Of a stretch of DNA of 64,000 nt, positions 34,915 to 48,433 are shown one piece after another; positions within the stretch are counted from its first letter, which is position 1; each line of letters begins with the position of its first letter. The notes under the pieces were generated by a model. The model saw nothing but the letters and a program-made list of their open reading frames with translations, searched no databases and had not been told where the DNA came from. A program made the translations under genes and the position numbers. Source of the DNA: Ancistrus triradiatus (lineage: Eukaryota > Chordata > Actinopteri > Siluriformes > Loricariidae); NCBI GenBank assembly GCA_025084515.1, contig JAJAGP010002181.1, positions 62,001 through 126,000 of the forward strand, written 5' to 3'.

Positions 34915-36100
34915 CACCTTACAGCGGGTTTAGAGCTGGTTTACAGCGGGTTTACAGCGGGTTTAGAGTGGGTTTAGAGCTGGTTTATTGATGGTGTAGA
35001 GCTGGTTTAGAGCTGATTTAGAGATGGTTTAGAGCTGGTTTAGAGATGGTTTAAAGCTGGTTTAGAGTAAGTTTTGAGCTTGTTTAGAGATGTTTTTGAG
35101 CTGGTTTACAGCGAGTTTAGAGCTGGTTTAGAGCTGGTTTATTGATGGTTTAGAGCGGGTTTAGAGCTGATTTAGAGATGGTTTAGAGCAGGTTTAGAGC
35201 TGATTTAGAGATGGTTTAGAGCTGATTTAGAGCTGATTTAGAAATGGTTTAGAGCGGGTTTACAGATGATTTAGAGATGGTTTAGAGCGGGTTTAGAGAT
35301 GGTTTAAAGCTGGTTTAGAGTGAGTTTAGAGCTTGTTTAGAGATGTTTTTGAGCTGGTTTACAGCGAGTTTAGAGCTGGTTTATTGATGGTTTAGAGTGG
35401 GTTTAGAGCTGATTTAGAGCTGATTTAGAAACGGATTAGAGCGGGTTTAGAGATGGTTTAGAGATGGTTTAGAGCGGTATTAGAAATGGTTTAGAGCTGG
35501 TTTAGAGCTGATTTAGAGATGGTTTAGAGTGGGTTTAGAGATGGTTTAGAGCTGATTTAGAGCTGATTTAGAGATGGTTTAGAGCGGGCTTAGAGCTGGA
35601 TTAGAGATGGTTTAGAGCGGGTTTAGAAATGGTTTAGAGCGGGTTTAGAGCTTGTTTAGAGATGGTTTAGAGCGGGTTTAGAGCTGGTTTAGAGATGGTT
35701 AAGTGCGGGTTTACAGTGGGTTTAGAGCTGGTTTAAAGCTTGTTTAGAGCCGGTTTAGAACTGGTTTAGAATGGTTTTAGAGCTGGTTTAGAGCTGATTT
35801 ACAGCGAGTTTAGAGCTAGTTTAGAGCTGGTTTAGAGCGGATTTAAATCGGGTTTACAGAGGGTTTAGAGCTGGTTTAGAGCTGGTTTAGAGATGGTTTA
35901 GAGCTGTTTTACAGATGGTTTAGAGATGGCTTATAGCGGGTTTAGAGCTTGTTTAGAGATGGTTTAGAGCGAGTTTACAGCAGGTTTAGAGCCGGTTTAC
36001 AGCGAGTTTAGAGCGGGTTTACAGCGGATTTAGAACTGGTTTAGAGCTGATTTAGTGATGATTTAGAGCGGGTTTAGAGCCGGTTTAGAGCAGTTTATGT
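34915..36100. repeat. 11-bp minisatellite upstream of grhl2
   Basis: About 105 tandem copies of an 11-bp unit, consensus GAGNNGGTTTA (variants GAGCTGGTTTA, GAGCGGGTTTA, GAGATGGTTTA and GAGCTGATTTA). The register is kept over 1.2 kb with few indels; variation is concentrated at unit positions 4-7. It lies about 2.2 kb upstream of the grhl2 promoter region. Confidence 0.95.
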
Positions 36101-36373
36101 TATGTAAGGTCCCGTCCCATCCAGGGCACACTTATGACCCCATGTTCTCTGGGGTTAGGGTTAGTGTTAGAGCAGCTGACTGTGTTGTTTGTACTGTGTA
36201 TACTGGTTATGCGGCTCTGTTAATAGGGTGTGTTTGTGTGACCAGAAGGTTGTGGTTTTAGATCTTATGATGTAGCTGGAGTGTGTTATACAGTATATAG
36301 CAGTATATAGCAGAGTAACATCTAACACTATATTAGTCTACAAAGTTTACTAGAGAAAACATTACAACCAATG

Positions 36374-36377
<4 letters not shown>

Positions 36378-36430
<53 letters not shown>
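36378..36430. repeat. (TG)n microsatellite, with nearby (CA)n runs
   Basis: About 26 TG units, followed by (CA)n at 36549-36580 and 36709-36737 on the same strand. Confidence 0.95.
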
Positions 36431-36432
<2 letters not shown>

Positions 36433-36546
36433 CGAGATAGATATATAACCCTAGATTAGATGACATAGCTTCATTGTGTTGTTTTTGTATGTGTTGATTC
36501 GTACTCCATTTTTAGTGCATTAAAACTAATCTTATGGCATTGGCAT

Positions 36547-36583
<37 letters not shown>

Positions 36584-36705
36584 GTATTTATTTAGTAACC
36601 ACATTAACACAAAGGTCTGAACAGTCCAGGTGTGTTCTGTTAAAGCGCTACAATAATCATCAGGAATTAACTCTGTAAGAGACACACAAAATACACAAAA
36701 TACAC

Positions 36706-36737
<32 letters not shown>

Positions 36738-37832
36738 TTATTGAATAATAGCAGTGGCCCAAATGAAATTGGATCTGGACTGTTATAGACGCCTCTGATG
36801 TTTACTGATTTATTATGTCATACTTTATGAGAAATCACAAAACCTCTGTTCAAAGATGACACACGTCATAATAGCAGGATGACGCTACGCAACTCCAGAG
36901 AGTTTGGCATGTTCATCTTATGATCAGCTTCCAATATCGTGCCTGTCACTCCTCTTAATTAGTTGTAGCTCTATTTTAGGGATACACTCCAGATCCACCC
37001 TCACCCTCAGGATGAAGCTCTTAGAGTGTTATGTTACTTTATGTTTTACACCATGATCCACAGATCTGTTCAGGTCCGAATTTTAAACTCTTTGGTTAAG
37101 TGATCTGCTTTAAAATTGATTAATTTGTCATTTCTAAATTTATTAATTTGTATTATTTATTGTTTGATTGATCAGGATTCAATGGGATTAGATAATCTGA
37201 TCTACAGGGCTAAATTAAATCATTAACGAGATAATAAACTCTAAAAGTTTGTTCTGCAGATGTTTTGATTTATTGTTTTGTCGGTGTTGAAGCTGATGGA
37301 TCCAGGATGCTGAGATGTTTATCTGATCTCTGTAGATCAGATTATCTGAGTGCTTTGTGTCACAGAACAAAGGTCTGTGTTTAGCCGCTGTAGGTGTGGA
37401 CCATCGGCTCCTTACACAATGGCTCAGAGTGTTTACACGGCTAATGAGGCGCAGAGGAACCGCAGGAGAACCTTTAGATCCACCTCATCATTTCTGCAGG
37501 GTGGAGTCCAACACGGGTCCGTCTCTTCTATGGCTGTGTCTCAAATTACAACCAAATAATTTTTTTACACACCTTTATTAAACCTTAACTAAAGTCCAAC
37601 TATAGAATGGTTCTGAAAGCTGCTTTGCTTGGGAGTCGGAATCTCATTCTTTATTCTGATAACACCGGAGGAACACAACATTCATTCATTCATTTATTCA
37701 TTCATCTTGAACCCTTACTTAAGATCTTACTTAAGTCCAGTCCTATAAGGACATCATTCACTCATTCACTCCTCAGAAATTAAGCAACAAATACACCTGC
37801 TGACATGAGCAGATGATATGAGAGGTTGAAGG

Positions 37833-37833
37833 T

Positions 37834-37900
<67 letters not shown>

Positions 37901-37927
37901 ACACACACACACACACACACACACACA
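37833..37927. repeat. (CA)n microsatellite
   Basis: About 47 CA units with one GT interruption near 37899. Confidence 0.95.
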
Positions 37928-38229
37928 AAGAAAACATACCAAACTCACACAGATCCAAACTCAATAAACTATTTCTGTTTTAGATCCTTTCTAATAAATG
38001 TGAACATGCTATCTGGTATGTCATTGATGTGTGTTATATTTGGTAATGATGTTAGATAAGAGAACAGCTAGAGTTAGTTCCTGTGTGTTAGATCCTGATC
38101 CTGATTACAGTTTTAGTTCTTGATCGGTTGGATTTATTTTAGTTCTGGATAAAAACAGCCCTAAAAATAGATCTGTCATATCTTCAGATCTATGTCCAGT
38201 GTGCATACAAGTAAAGGCGGGGCTTACCT

Positions 38230-38520
38230 GTTCGTTTCAGTCAATCAGAGCACAGCCTTTTTCTACGCCTCAGCCAATCAGAGCGCAGGATTTGGGCTGA
38301 TTTGAATGTGAGCAGGTTCCACCTGAAAAACACGAAGTAACCTTCGGAAATGAATAAGCGTGGAAATGAGCATTATTATGGGATGTATGAGTTTATTGGT
38401 GGTTAGATTGGACTGTGTGATGATAAATTATACAGGTGTTTAAATGATCTGTAATTAACATCAAATTATCAGCGAGTTCAGTCAGGGCAGGAAAAGCAGC
38501 TCCTACCTGCAGCCCAGGTG
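38230..38520 (+). promoter_or_regulatory. grhl2 promoter region with ZEB-type E-boxes
   Basis: A consensus CCAAT box (38274-38278) and a CAATCAGAGC sequence near 38242 lie upstream of the first coding exon. Three CACCTG/CAGGTG E-boxes lie at 38320-38325, 38433-38438 and 38515-38520. In mammals ZEB1 binds such boxes at the GRHL2 promoter in a mutual-repression loop. The exact start site is not visible and no TATA box is placed convincingly. Confidence 0.55.
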
Positions 38521-38528
38521 TGAGTGAG

Positions 38529-38561
38529 TCTGTCTGTCTGTCTGTCTGTCTGCCTGCGTGC

Positions 38562-38618
<57 letters not shown>
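38529..38618. repeat. (TCTG)n and (CT)n in the grhl2 5' leader
   Basis: A TCTG tetranucleotide run (38529-38551) is followed by about 27 CT units (38565-38618). They lie in the presumed 5' UTR of grhl2, ending about 66 bp before the start codon. Confidence 0.9.
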
Positions 38619-38622
<4 letters not shown>

Positions 38623-38684
38623 CTCTGCACCGACCTGAAAGTCCAGTTTCTCCAGGAATTATCTCCGAGGAGGCCAAAAAAATC

Positions 38685-38704
38685 ATGTCACAGGATTCAG
38701 ACAA
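38685..38704 (+). CDS. grhl2: grhl2 coding exon 1
   Basis: Only 20 nt: ATG TCA CAG GAT TCA GAC AA, then donor GTAAGT at 38705. It encodes MSQDSD and two bases of the next codon (phase 2), matching the MSQESDN start of mammalian GRHL2. An in-frame upstream ATG exists at 38520. Confidence 0.9.
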
Positions 38705-38971
38705 GTAAGTGACTGCGATCAGACCTTTTAACTCCACCGTGCCGCGCGCGCGCTCCTGATCGATTGTTGTCGGTTTTTAACGATTATGCTCGGTTGTTAT
38801 CCGGACTGTGTGTAGGAATTTTCTTTCAGTTTAAAGTGAAGTAAAGCTGTTTGTGAGTTCAGGATGAATAATGTGAGCTTTGTGTCGCTTTGGCTCCATT
38901 TTGTCCGACTGTAAACCAGAAGCTGGGACCTTCTCGCGCCTTTGTTTTTACACAGCTCCACAAACAGAGCT

Positions 38972-39010
<39 letters not shown>

Positions 39011-39164
39011 TATTATTATTATTATTATTATTATTAGGCCTAACAAGTATTACGTGTAACGATGCTGATTTTTTTTAGTGTTCTTGATTAATTATTTCAA
39101 ACTGTGTAGAAATGTCAGAGTTTCAGCTTAAAGCAGAAGGTGCGCATACTGACATTCACTAAAG

Positions 39165-39212
<48 letters not shown>

Positions 39213-42091
39213 TTTCTATTATTGCAGAGTGTATTTCAAACTCCTTATTGCGATTATTACAATTACTACACCTAAATCTTAAAAATTAAAAATATGTCTG
39301 ATTTGGATTTAATTTCAATTCCCAAAAGAAGATGAATATTAAGTTAATCTATATAAATAATCATGTAATATTGCCCATTTGTTTTCCTTTCTAACTTGAT
39401 TATATGTTAATAATAATAAATTTATCATGCATGAATAATGACAGAATTTGAACTTAATAAACGAAAGAGCTTTTACTGAATTGTATGGTATTTTTTATTT
39501 GTAATATATACGTTAATAAAAGTTCTGAGTGGTTGCTGAATGTTTCAGTGTCATATTATGAGAATAATTCCATCAGGTGTTTGGAAGTTACAGTAAATTA
39601 TATTTATACATTTAGTTCTTATAAAAGTGTCTAATTTAATTTTCTATTTCTCACAATTTACAAGTGATTATAACTTTTACATTTATATACTATATAATAT
39701 CAGTCTAAAACTGCTTTTGATTTCTTTTGATAGTTTTTGTGTTGCCCAGAGTTAATAAGAATAATTATAAAGAATATTTCCGTGTGGATGTTTGATGTTC
39801 CTCAGTAAGTTCTGTTTGTCCTTCATGAAGCTCCACCCTGCACCCTGCCCACCTTCAGTTTCAGGTTCTAAATTATTTCTGTAATAAAGGTTACAGGCTT
39901 TAGTAAGTCAGGTTTAGTTGAACCTGTATTAATAGTTGACTTTGTTAGTCTGCAGGCTGAGGTTGGTTTGGTTTATTATCCATTGATGTTCAGGTGAAAG
40001 TTGCTGATGGTTCTGTGATTAGATCTGATTATTGAGCTGAATGCCTGCATGTTCACATGTTTATGAGTTTCGTTCCCACATGAACTCTTATAAACCTTTT
40101 CCTCCTCCCTAGAAACCTTAAAGCAACAGTTCATATTAAATTTAATTGAAACATTTTCTCCTTTAGTCCAAATCTGGTGGATGAGGATTAAGATTCATTA
40201 TGAGTTGGGATGTCACACTGTAAATCTTTCTTTGTGATTGGCTATTAGACTTAACAAAATGATCACCGTAGCAAACTTAAAAATCACCCAAATTGCTTCT
40301 GTCACCCCTGGTATGGTTCTGTCACTACTGACCCAACCCCAACAACTGGAACAACTTTAAGACTTGAAAGGGTTGGGTTCTAGGTTGGTACAGAGGTTAA
40401 CTTGTTGGACTATGGACCAGAAGGTTAATGGTTTGAGTCCCAGCATCGTCAAGCTGCCCTTGTTGGCTCTTGAGCAACGGCCCTAGTTCATGATGGCTTG
40501 GACTGTACCCTGTAGGACTGTATCAGTGTTAAGTTGCTTTAGATACGATGGTCTAATGAAAAAATAAACGTAAGGGGAAAGCCTCTGGTGAGGGAACCAC
40601 AGACAGAAAAAAACAAAGGCCTGGGATGAGACCTGGGAACCAGGACGAAACCTAGAATCAAGGAACACTACCACGAAACCTACTGGTGACAAAGTAAGCC
40701 CACAGGGGCTGGACTACACGACCATGATGGGGTTCAGCATACTCAAAACTGACAGAAAGAACTCACCTCCCCAGAGGCAGTGTCCGTCAGTTTTCAGGTG
40801 TAGTCGGACCCTCCTTGGGATGGCCAGAGGATGTGGGCCCACTCCATTTTGCAGTAGTATTCCATGAATCTTGGTTCCATCCCAGTCTCTGGATCTTCCC
40901 CGGGTCTTTACTGTCTGTTCCCCAGAGATAATCGCAAAGGATGTTCTGATGATTCAGTTTCCACCAGCAGCTAAAAACTAAGCAAAGTTCCAGTTGATTA
41001 CTTTAGTTTTTATGTTGCGAGCCAATTAATTATCAAGTGTAAGGTCACGGTGCTACATCTCCAAAATAATCAGAATTAATAAAGCACATACATGAGCTCA
41101 TTTTATTAGTGAGTATCAGTCATTCTGTGATTATGAGCATCAGTAGAACCAATCCAGATGTTGGTGTGACAGTAAACACACTGTGCTGTATCATCACACC
41201 TCTGGCAGAAGGAAGGAAAGTAGAGTGATTTAATGATCAGTTACATGAAGTCGTTTAATACGGCGTTTACTTACAGAGCTTCATGCTAAATCAGGTGTGT
41301 AGTCTCAGGTTTAAACCTCATTCAGGATCAAACGACGGGGGGTTTGGATCACAGATTGATCTAAGGTGCTGCTGATTCTCCCCAAATCCCAAAATGAACA
41401 GTTGATGGAGGATCTTAAAGGCTTAGAGGAACTCGTGGTAAATTTAGTGGGAGCAGAGCCATGATTATAAAACATTAAAGAAATTAATACAGATGTTTAT
41501 CTTACATCTTGTCATAAGTCCACTGTGTTTTTTGTTTTGGCCATGTCTTAACTTTTCCTATTCATCATCTGGAACACAGGGGCTTCAGAAAGCACGGGAC
41601 ACAGTAATTAAGCATGCTTTGGATGTTACATAAATCCATGGCTGTGCTGGTAGGGGTTGCTGTTCTAATGCCAGGGGGTGATCCTGATCTTATTCAGTTT
41701 ATACTGACTGAACTCTTAATATAGTCTTGATAACGACTCTAAACAGTTTCTATCAGATGTTTATGATCTCCTGAAGGAGAATAGCTCCTCCTAGTCCAAA
41801 TCTCATATTAATCTCTTGGATCAGTCACAGCTCGGCTGGTGAAAGGTGATATACAGTGCCTTGCAAAAGTTTTCGGCCCTCTTGAACTTTTCAACCTTTT
41901 GCCACATTTCAGGCTTTAAACATAAAGATATGAAATTGTAATTTTTTGTGAAGAATCAACAATAAATGGGACACAATCGTGAATACTTATACTCTAAACC
42001 CTAGATTAGGAACTCATTATATATCTATAAAGCTTTAAATCCTGATTAAATTAGTTCACAGTTCCTGACCAGTTATATCCTTTATCATATA

Positions 42092-42148
<57 letters not shown>

Positions 42149-42624
42149 CATTATTATTATTATGTACAGTCTGTATATAAATAGAATCTCTCTGATTTAA
42201 CATATATAAATATTAATATTATATTTCTTTAATCTTTGAATGAGTTTTTGAATGAGTGAGATTAAACTCAGTGTGGGTCAGATGAGATAAGATAAGATGA
42301 CTAATGACAATTTAACAGTGTCTCTCTCACACACACACACACACACACACGCGTGCGCACACACACACACAGACACACACACATACACACGTACACACAC
42401 ACACACACAGACAGACACACGCGTGCGCACACACACACACAGACACAAACACACACACACACACACACGTGCGCACACACACAGACACACACAGACACAC
42501 ACACACACACACGTACACACACACACACACAGACACGCACACACACACACACACACAGACGCGCGCGCACACACAGACACAGACACACACACACACACAC
42601 ACACGTACACACACACAGACACAG

Positions 42625-42662
<38 letters not shown>

Positions 42663-42852
42663 ATACACAGACACGCGCGCACACACACACAGACACACAA
42701 CACACACACACACACGTACACCACACAGACACACAAACACACACACATACACAGACACGCAACACACACACACACACACACACACAGACACACACACACA
42801 CACACACGTACACACACACACACACACAACACACACACACACAGACACGCGT

Positions 42853-42925
<73 letters not shown>

Positions 42926-43059
42926 TACAAATTTCAAGAGCAACAGTGCGCAACAGGAATAATTTACATGAAGATGGACCAGATATGATTCATTTCTATT
43001 TGTGATGTATATGTGTGTAAATTTGTTTTTATTATATAAGTGTGTGTATGTCTGTGAGT

Positions 43060-43114
<55 letters not shown>

Positions 43115-43838
43115 ATTTTTTTCTATAGAATAAGTCACACTGTCGTTGTTCAGTACGGAATGTTTCCTATATTTTTCAAGGACAGCAGCAGAATAAGTCT
43201 GTGTTATTTACAATAACAAACCATCTGATTCATCACATTTTATTACAGTAACTTTAACTATTACATATTTTATGTTACTGTTAAATGTTTTGGCTTTAGT
43301 GTGAACAAACACACTGTATGTATTTAACAACAGAACACAAATACAGCATTTATAAAAATGTGGGTTAATCACACAAATATTTAATAATTATATTGTTAAA
43401 AGTTGTTAAAATGTGTTAGTGTCCCAACTTGGCCAATTTATGCTCCAAATTTAGATTGGATAGAACATTGATCTTTGAAGAGAGTTCATGTGGTTCCTCC
43501 ATGTGGGGAAACACTTCTGCCGAAATGTGTGTATGTAACCAATACACACATTTAGGCAGTATATTTAAAAATATAGTCTAATAACTATATTGAATCACAG
43601 ACTGGCTTAGGTAATTCATTCGGTGTGTGTGTGTGTGTGGGTGTTGCAGTAAGAGATTGGTGGTGGTGGTACCTAATGAACCATACCTTCATGCTCGTCG
43701 TTCCTACACCAGTGAGGATGAAGCCTGGAGATCGTATCTGGAGAATCCCCTCACCGCAGCCACTAAAGCCATGATGAGCATCAACGGAGACGAGGACAGT
43801 GCTGCAGCTCTGGGTCTGCTGTACGAGTACTACAAGGT

Positions 43839-43903
<65 letters not shown>

Positions 43904-44613
43904 CCGTTAACCTGAACCCAGACACACAGGAACTGGAACAGAACTCTGCAGTGAGATTCTCCACCAACACAATCCAATCTACAGTCAGATCTCAGCTAAC
44001 CAGAGAGGTTCAGGAGGTGGAGGTTCCCAAGGTTGCTGAGCCCCACTGGTTTGTTTTCCATCCAACTGTGAAGCAAGGTAGAGGATGGCATTTAGAGAAA
44101 AAACAATTAAATGAAACTTGAAACCTGAAACTTCACACAAGTTCAACATGAAACAAACCAAACCACATAACATAACATAACATAACATAACAATATATTA
44201 TATAAAATAATGTAGCGTAACATAATGTAACATAATATAATATAGGAATTTCCCTGTGCTGCTGCTCTTCTTCCTGTTCTGTGTTTAATCTGCAGAATGA
44301 TCAGAATATGTCACACAGTGCATTGTTCTAATCAAACCTACAGATCCTCTGCAGAGCTGCAGTTCCACATATGAATTATTAATTACATTTAAGTTTATAA
44401 TCACATCAAATTAATCAGTAGTTTCTCTTTATTTCACTGTAAAATATGATACAAATAAACACATAATATTTACCCAAAATGTCTTTAATACACTGATATT
44501 ACTGAAGTATAATTAATCACTGCAGTGCTTGCTGTTCAGGTTCCTAAAGATAAAAGAGTTTTACCCAGCAGTAAAGCAGTGGAGGGGTCAGAAGATCAGG
44601 AGAAAAGGTCAGT

Positions 44614-44693
<80 letters not shown>

Positions 44694-44799
44694 GACATGT
44701 ATAAGGATTATTGAAGCAGTTTAGAAAATTATACTGATTGTAGAATGTTGTTATTGAGCTTTAATTCCAGTAAAAGTCTGTTTGGAGATATTTCTGTGT

Positions 44800-44842
<43 letters not shown>

Positions 44843-47800
44843 TCAGCACCAGTACTGTAGCTGGTTCTGGATCAGTAGATAATCACGTGCAGGTTCTGAA
44901 GTCGGTTCCAGTGAACCTGTCTCTCACCGCCGAGTCTCACGAGTCCAAACGGGATGGGTTCAGCGAGGGCGGGCACGTCGCCACTGTGAAGGCAGAAGTT
45001 TATGCCCCTACTTTTATGAACTCCGCCATTCATTACCGCACTGAGGTGGAGGAGCAGACGCGGGTGGTGTACGAGCAGAACACACACTCCTTCAACACGG
45101 AACACAGCGGGTATAGTAAGGATGAGCATCGCAGCAGCCCAGATAGTACGTACGAAGAGGAGAGCAACGAGGTAACCATGGTAACACCAGCATCACCCTG
45201 CAAAACTCCAACAACACCACAGGGTTAAAGAACAATTTATTAAACACACTGAATGTAACAGAACTATTTTTTATTTGGAAAATGTTTACACAAATCAGAC
45301 CATATGTGCTTATCTATTCTCCATCTTGCACATCTGTAACCTAAACAAACCCCTGCACTTTATTTAATGAAAGGTTTGATCATTTTGTTGTTAATAATGG
45401 CATTTAGGAACATAATCCCATTTATTCATTTCTGATACAGTACTGATTTTAAAGCAACTGATACTGATTTTTTTTTTGATTGCTTACAGACAGTAACACC
45501 ATTGATTTTCATTACATTATTATACATCTGCACACAGCCCAAATGCTTCATGATTCCAGAATGTTTCATACCGTCTGCATTAAAATGTGCTGAAATGTAT
45601 TTGATCTCAGTTGGTTCTCTGCAGGTGTTCTGTACATTCTTATAAAGATCATACACCTAGGGGTGCCAAAACCTTTACATAGCCCTGTTTATAATTACCC
45701 AGATGTTCTCCAAGTCCTAATATCAGATATTGCAGATGTTTGTGTTACTCGTTTCATTGTATAAATGATGTTTATGACATCACCATATTTTAATAAAGTC
45801 TTTATTGTGATGTGTTGCAGAAATATCGACCCTTAACTCTCACATCAAACGAGTTCATCTATAACCAATCAGAGGCGTGAGTGCGCATTACATCCTTCAC
45901 ATATTTATTTATTATACATGATAAATCTCTAATGTGTATTAAACTGATATTATAACCTTATTATTCTATTTTATTTAAATTATATATTTAATATAAAACT
46001 TTTGTAGGGTGATGTTTAGAGCTCAGTTTTCCTGCTAATGGATCAGTATTTATTACATTGGTAAATTATTAAATGAGGAAATATATATTCAGTTGAATAT
46101 TTCTGTCATTAATTTTAAGCTCTTAATCTGATTATGTATTTATTTTAATGAGTACAACAATGAACAATTACAGAACTTCACCTGAGTTTAATACAGAATG
46201 CTTCAGCCAATACAGTCGTATGAAAACGTTTGGGCACCCCTGATAATTTTCATGATTTTAGTTTATAAATCATTGGTTGTTCAGATCAGCAACTTGAGTT
46301 AAATATATCATATAGCAGATGAACACAGTGATATTTGAGAAGTGAAATGAAGTTTATAGAATTTTACAGAAAGTGTGAGTAATTATTCAAACAAAATTAG
46401 GCAGGTGCATAAATTTGGGCACCCCAACAGAAAAATGACATCAATATTTAGTAGATCCTCCTTTTGTAGAAATAACAGCCGCTAAACGCTTCCTACAGCT
46501 TCCAGTCTGGATTCTGGTTGAAGGTGCTTTGGACCATTCTTCTTTAGAAACATCTCCAGTTCAGTCATGTTTGATGGTTTCCGAGCATGGACAGCCCACA
46601 TTTTCAGTAATATTCATGTCTGGGGGACTGATATGGCCATTCCAGAACGTTGTACTGGTTCCTCTGCATGAATGCCTTAGTAGATTTTGAGCAGGGTTTG
46701 GGGCCGTTGGCCTCGGAGCAACTTTGTCACTGATTCTAGAACATTGTTCTCAAGAATCTGGAGATATTAACTACAATCCATGCGACCCTCAACTTTAACA
46801 AGATTCCTAGTACCTGCACTGGCCACACAGTCCCACAGCATGATGGAACCACCACCAAATTTTACTGTGGGTAGCAAGTGTTTGTCTTGGGATGCTGTGT
46901 TCTTTTTCCGCTCCTTGTTATGTCCAAATAACTTAATTTTAGTTTCATCAGTACACAGCACTTTATTCCAAAATGAAGCTGGATTGTCCAAATGTGCTGT
47001 AGCACACCTCAAGTGACTCTGTTTGTGGCGTGTCTGCAGAAAAGGGGCTTCTTCTGCATTACTCTCCCATACAGCCTCTCCTTGTGCAAAGTGCGCTGTA
47101 TAGTTGAACGATGAACAGTGACACCATCTGCAGCAAGATGAGGTTGTAGGTCTTTGGAGGTTGTCTGTGGCTTGACCATGACTGTTCTCACCATCCTTCG
47201 CCTCTGCTATCTGAGATTTTTCTTGGTCTGCCACTTCGGGAGTTCCTTAACTAGAACTGTGCCTGTGGTCTTCCATTGCCTCACTATGTTCCTCACAGTG
47301 GAAACTGACAGCTGAAATCTCTGAGAGAGCTTTTCCCTTTCCCTGAACCATGATGTTGAACAACCTTTGTTTTCAGGCCATTTGAGAGTTGTTTTGAGGC
47401 TCCCATATTGCCACTCTTCAGAGAAGATGCAAAGAGGAGAAAAACTTCCAATTGGCCACCTTAACCCTTTATCATAGTTGGACTCACTTGTGTATGTAGA
47501 TCAAGGGTCAGTGAGCTTACAAAACATATTTTGTGTTCCAATAATTAGTGCTAAAGGTATTCAAATGACAAGGGTGCCCAAATTTATGCACCTGCCTAAT
47601 TTTGTTTGAATAATTACTGCACACTTTCTGTAAAACCTATAAACTTAATTTCACTTCTCAAATATCACGGTGTTCATCTGCTATATGATATATTTACCTG
47701 AAATTGCTGAGCTGGACAACCAATGATTTATAAAGAAAAATCATGAAAATTATCAGGGGTGCCCAAACTATTTCATACGACTGTAAGAGGCAGGATGAGT

Positions 47801-48395
47801 GGGGCTTCAGTCAGAAATAGCTAGAAGCAATGGGAGGAGCTAATTACATAATCTATTATTCAAACCTGCACAAATTCCATCCATAAAAAGCATTTTACCT
47901 GAGCTACAGAATATCAAAATAAAACTGTCAGGATGATGGACAGCAGGAGCAGCCCGGGACCTACATCATCCTACATAGCTCCCTTATGACCCTTTTCTCT
48001 GTTCACAGCAGGCTGTTTAATTCCCTGTATATAACCTTCCGTCCTCTTCACCCCCTGGTTGGGTTTCATATTTGCTTACCTTGTCGGTTGGTCCCTGTTC
48101 CTGGGTCTTGTTGCTCTTGTTACAGTTACAGTTAGTTACTTGTTATAGTTACTGTTAATGTTTCCTGTCTTGTGCTGTGTTTGGATTTTGCTCTTTGTTT
48201 GGATCTGCTGTGTGCTAGCATTGTCTGTTAGCTCCTGTCTGTTTATATTAGCCTAGTATGTTAGTTTAGCCACTTTATGTCACACTGTTCACTCCCAGCA
48301 CCTCACCTGAGCTCTTCCTTTGTTTCTTTCTTTGTATAATTTCAGACTGAGCTCACCTTGAGTTTGTATTAAGGTTTAAATTAATAATTGTTAAT

Positions 48396-48433
<38 letters not shown>

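Larger units (their letters stand above)
38705..43649 (+). other. grhl2 intron 1
   Basis: 4.9 kb. It holds a perfect (AAT)n/(ATT)n inverted pair at 38970-39037, further (AAT)n at 39167-39211, a tRNA-SINE at 40370-40565, a solitary Tc1-type terminal repeat at 41853-41985, an (ATT)n at 42091-42163, and the large CA array at 42328-42920. No additional coding exon was seen. Confidence 0.8.

Noticed and set aside
42278..43138. Open frames of 180-290 codons on both strands (VCVC and THTH repeats)
   Set aside because: Pure translations of the CA/TG array; open in nearly all frames, with no conserved domain.
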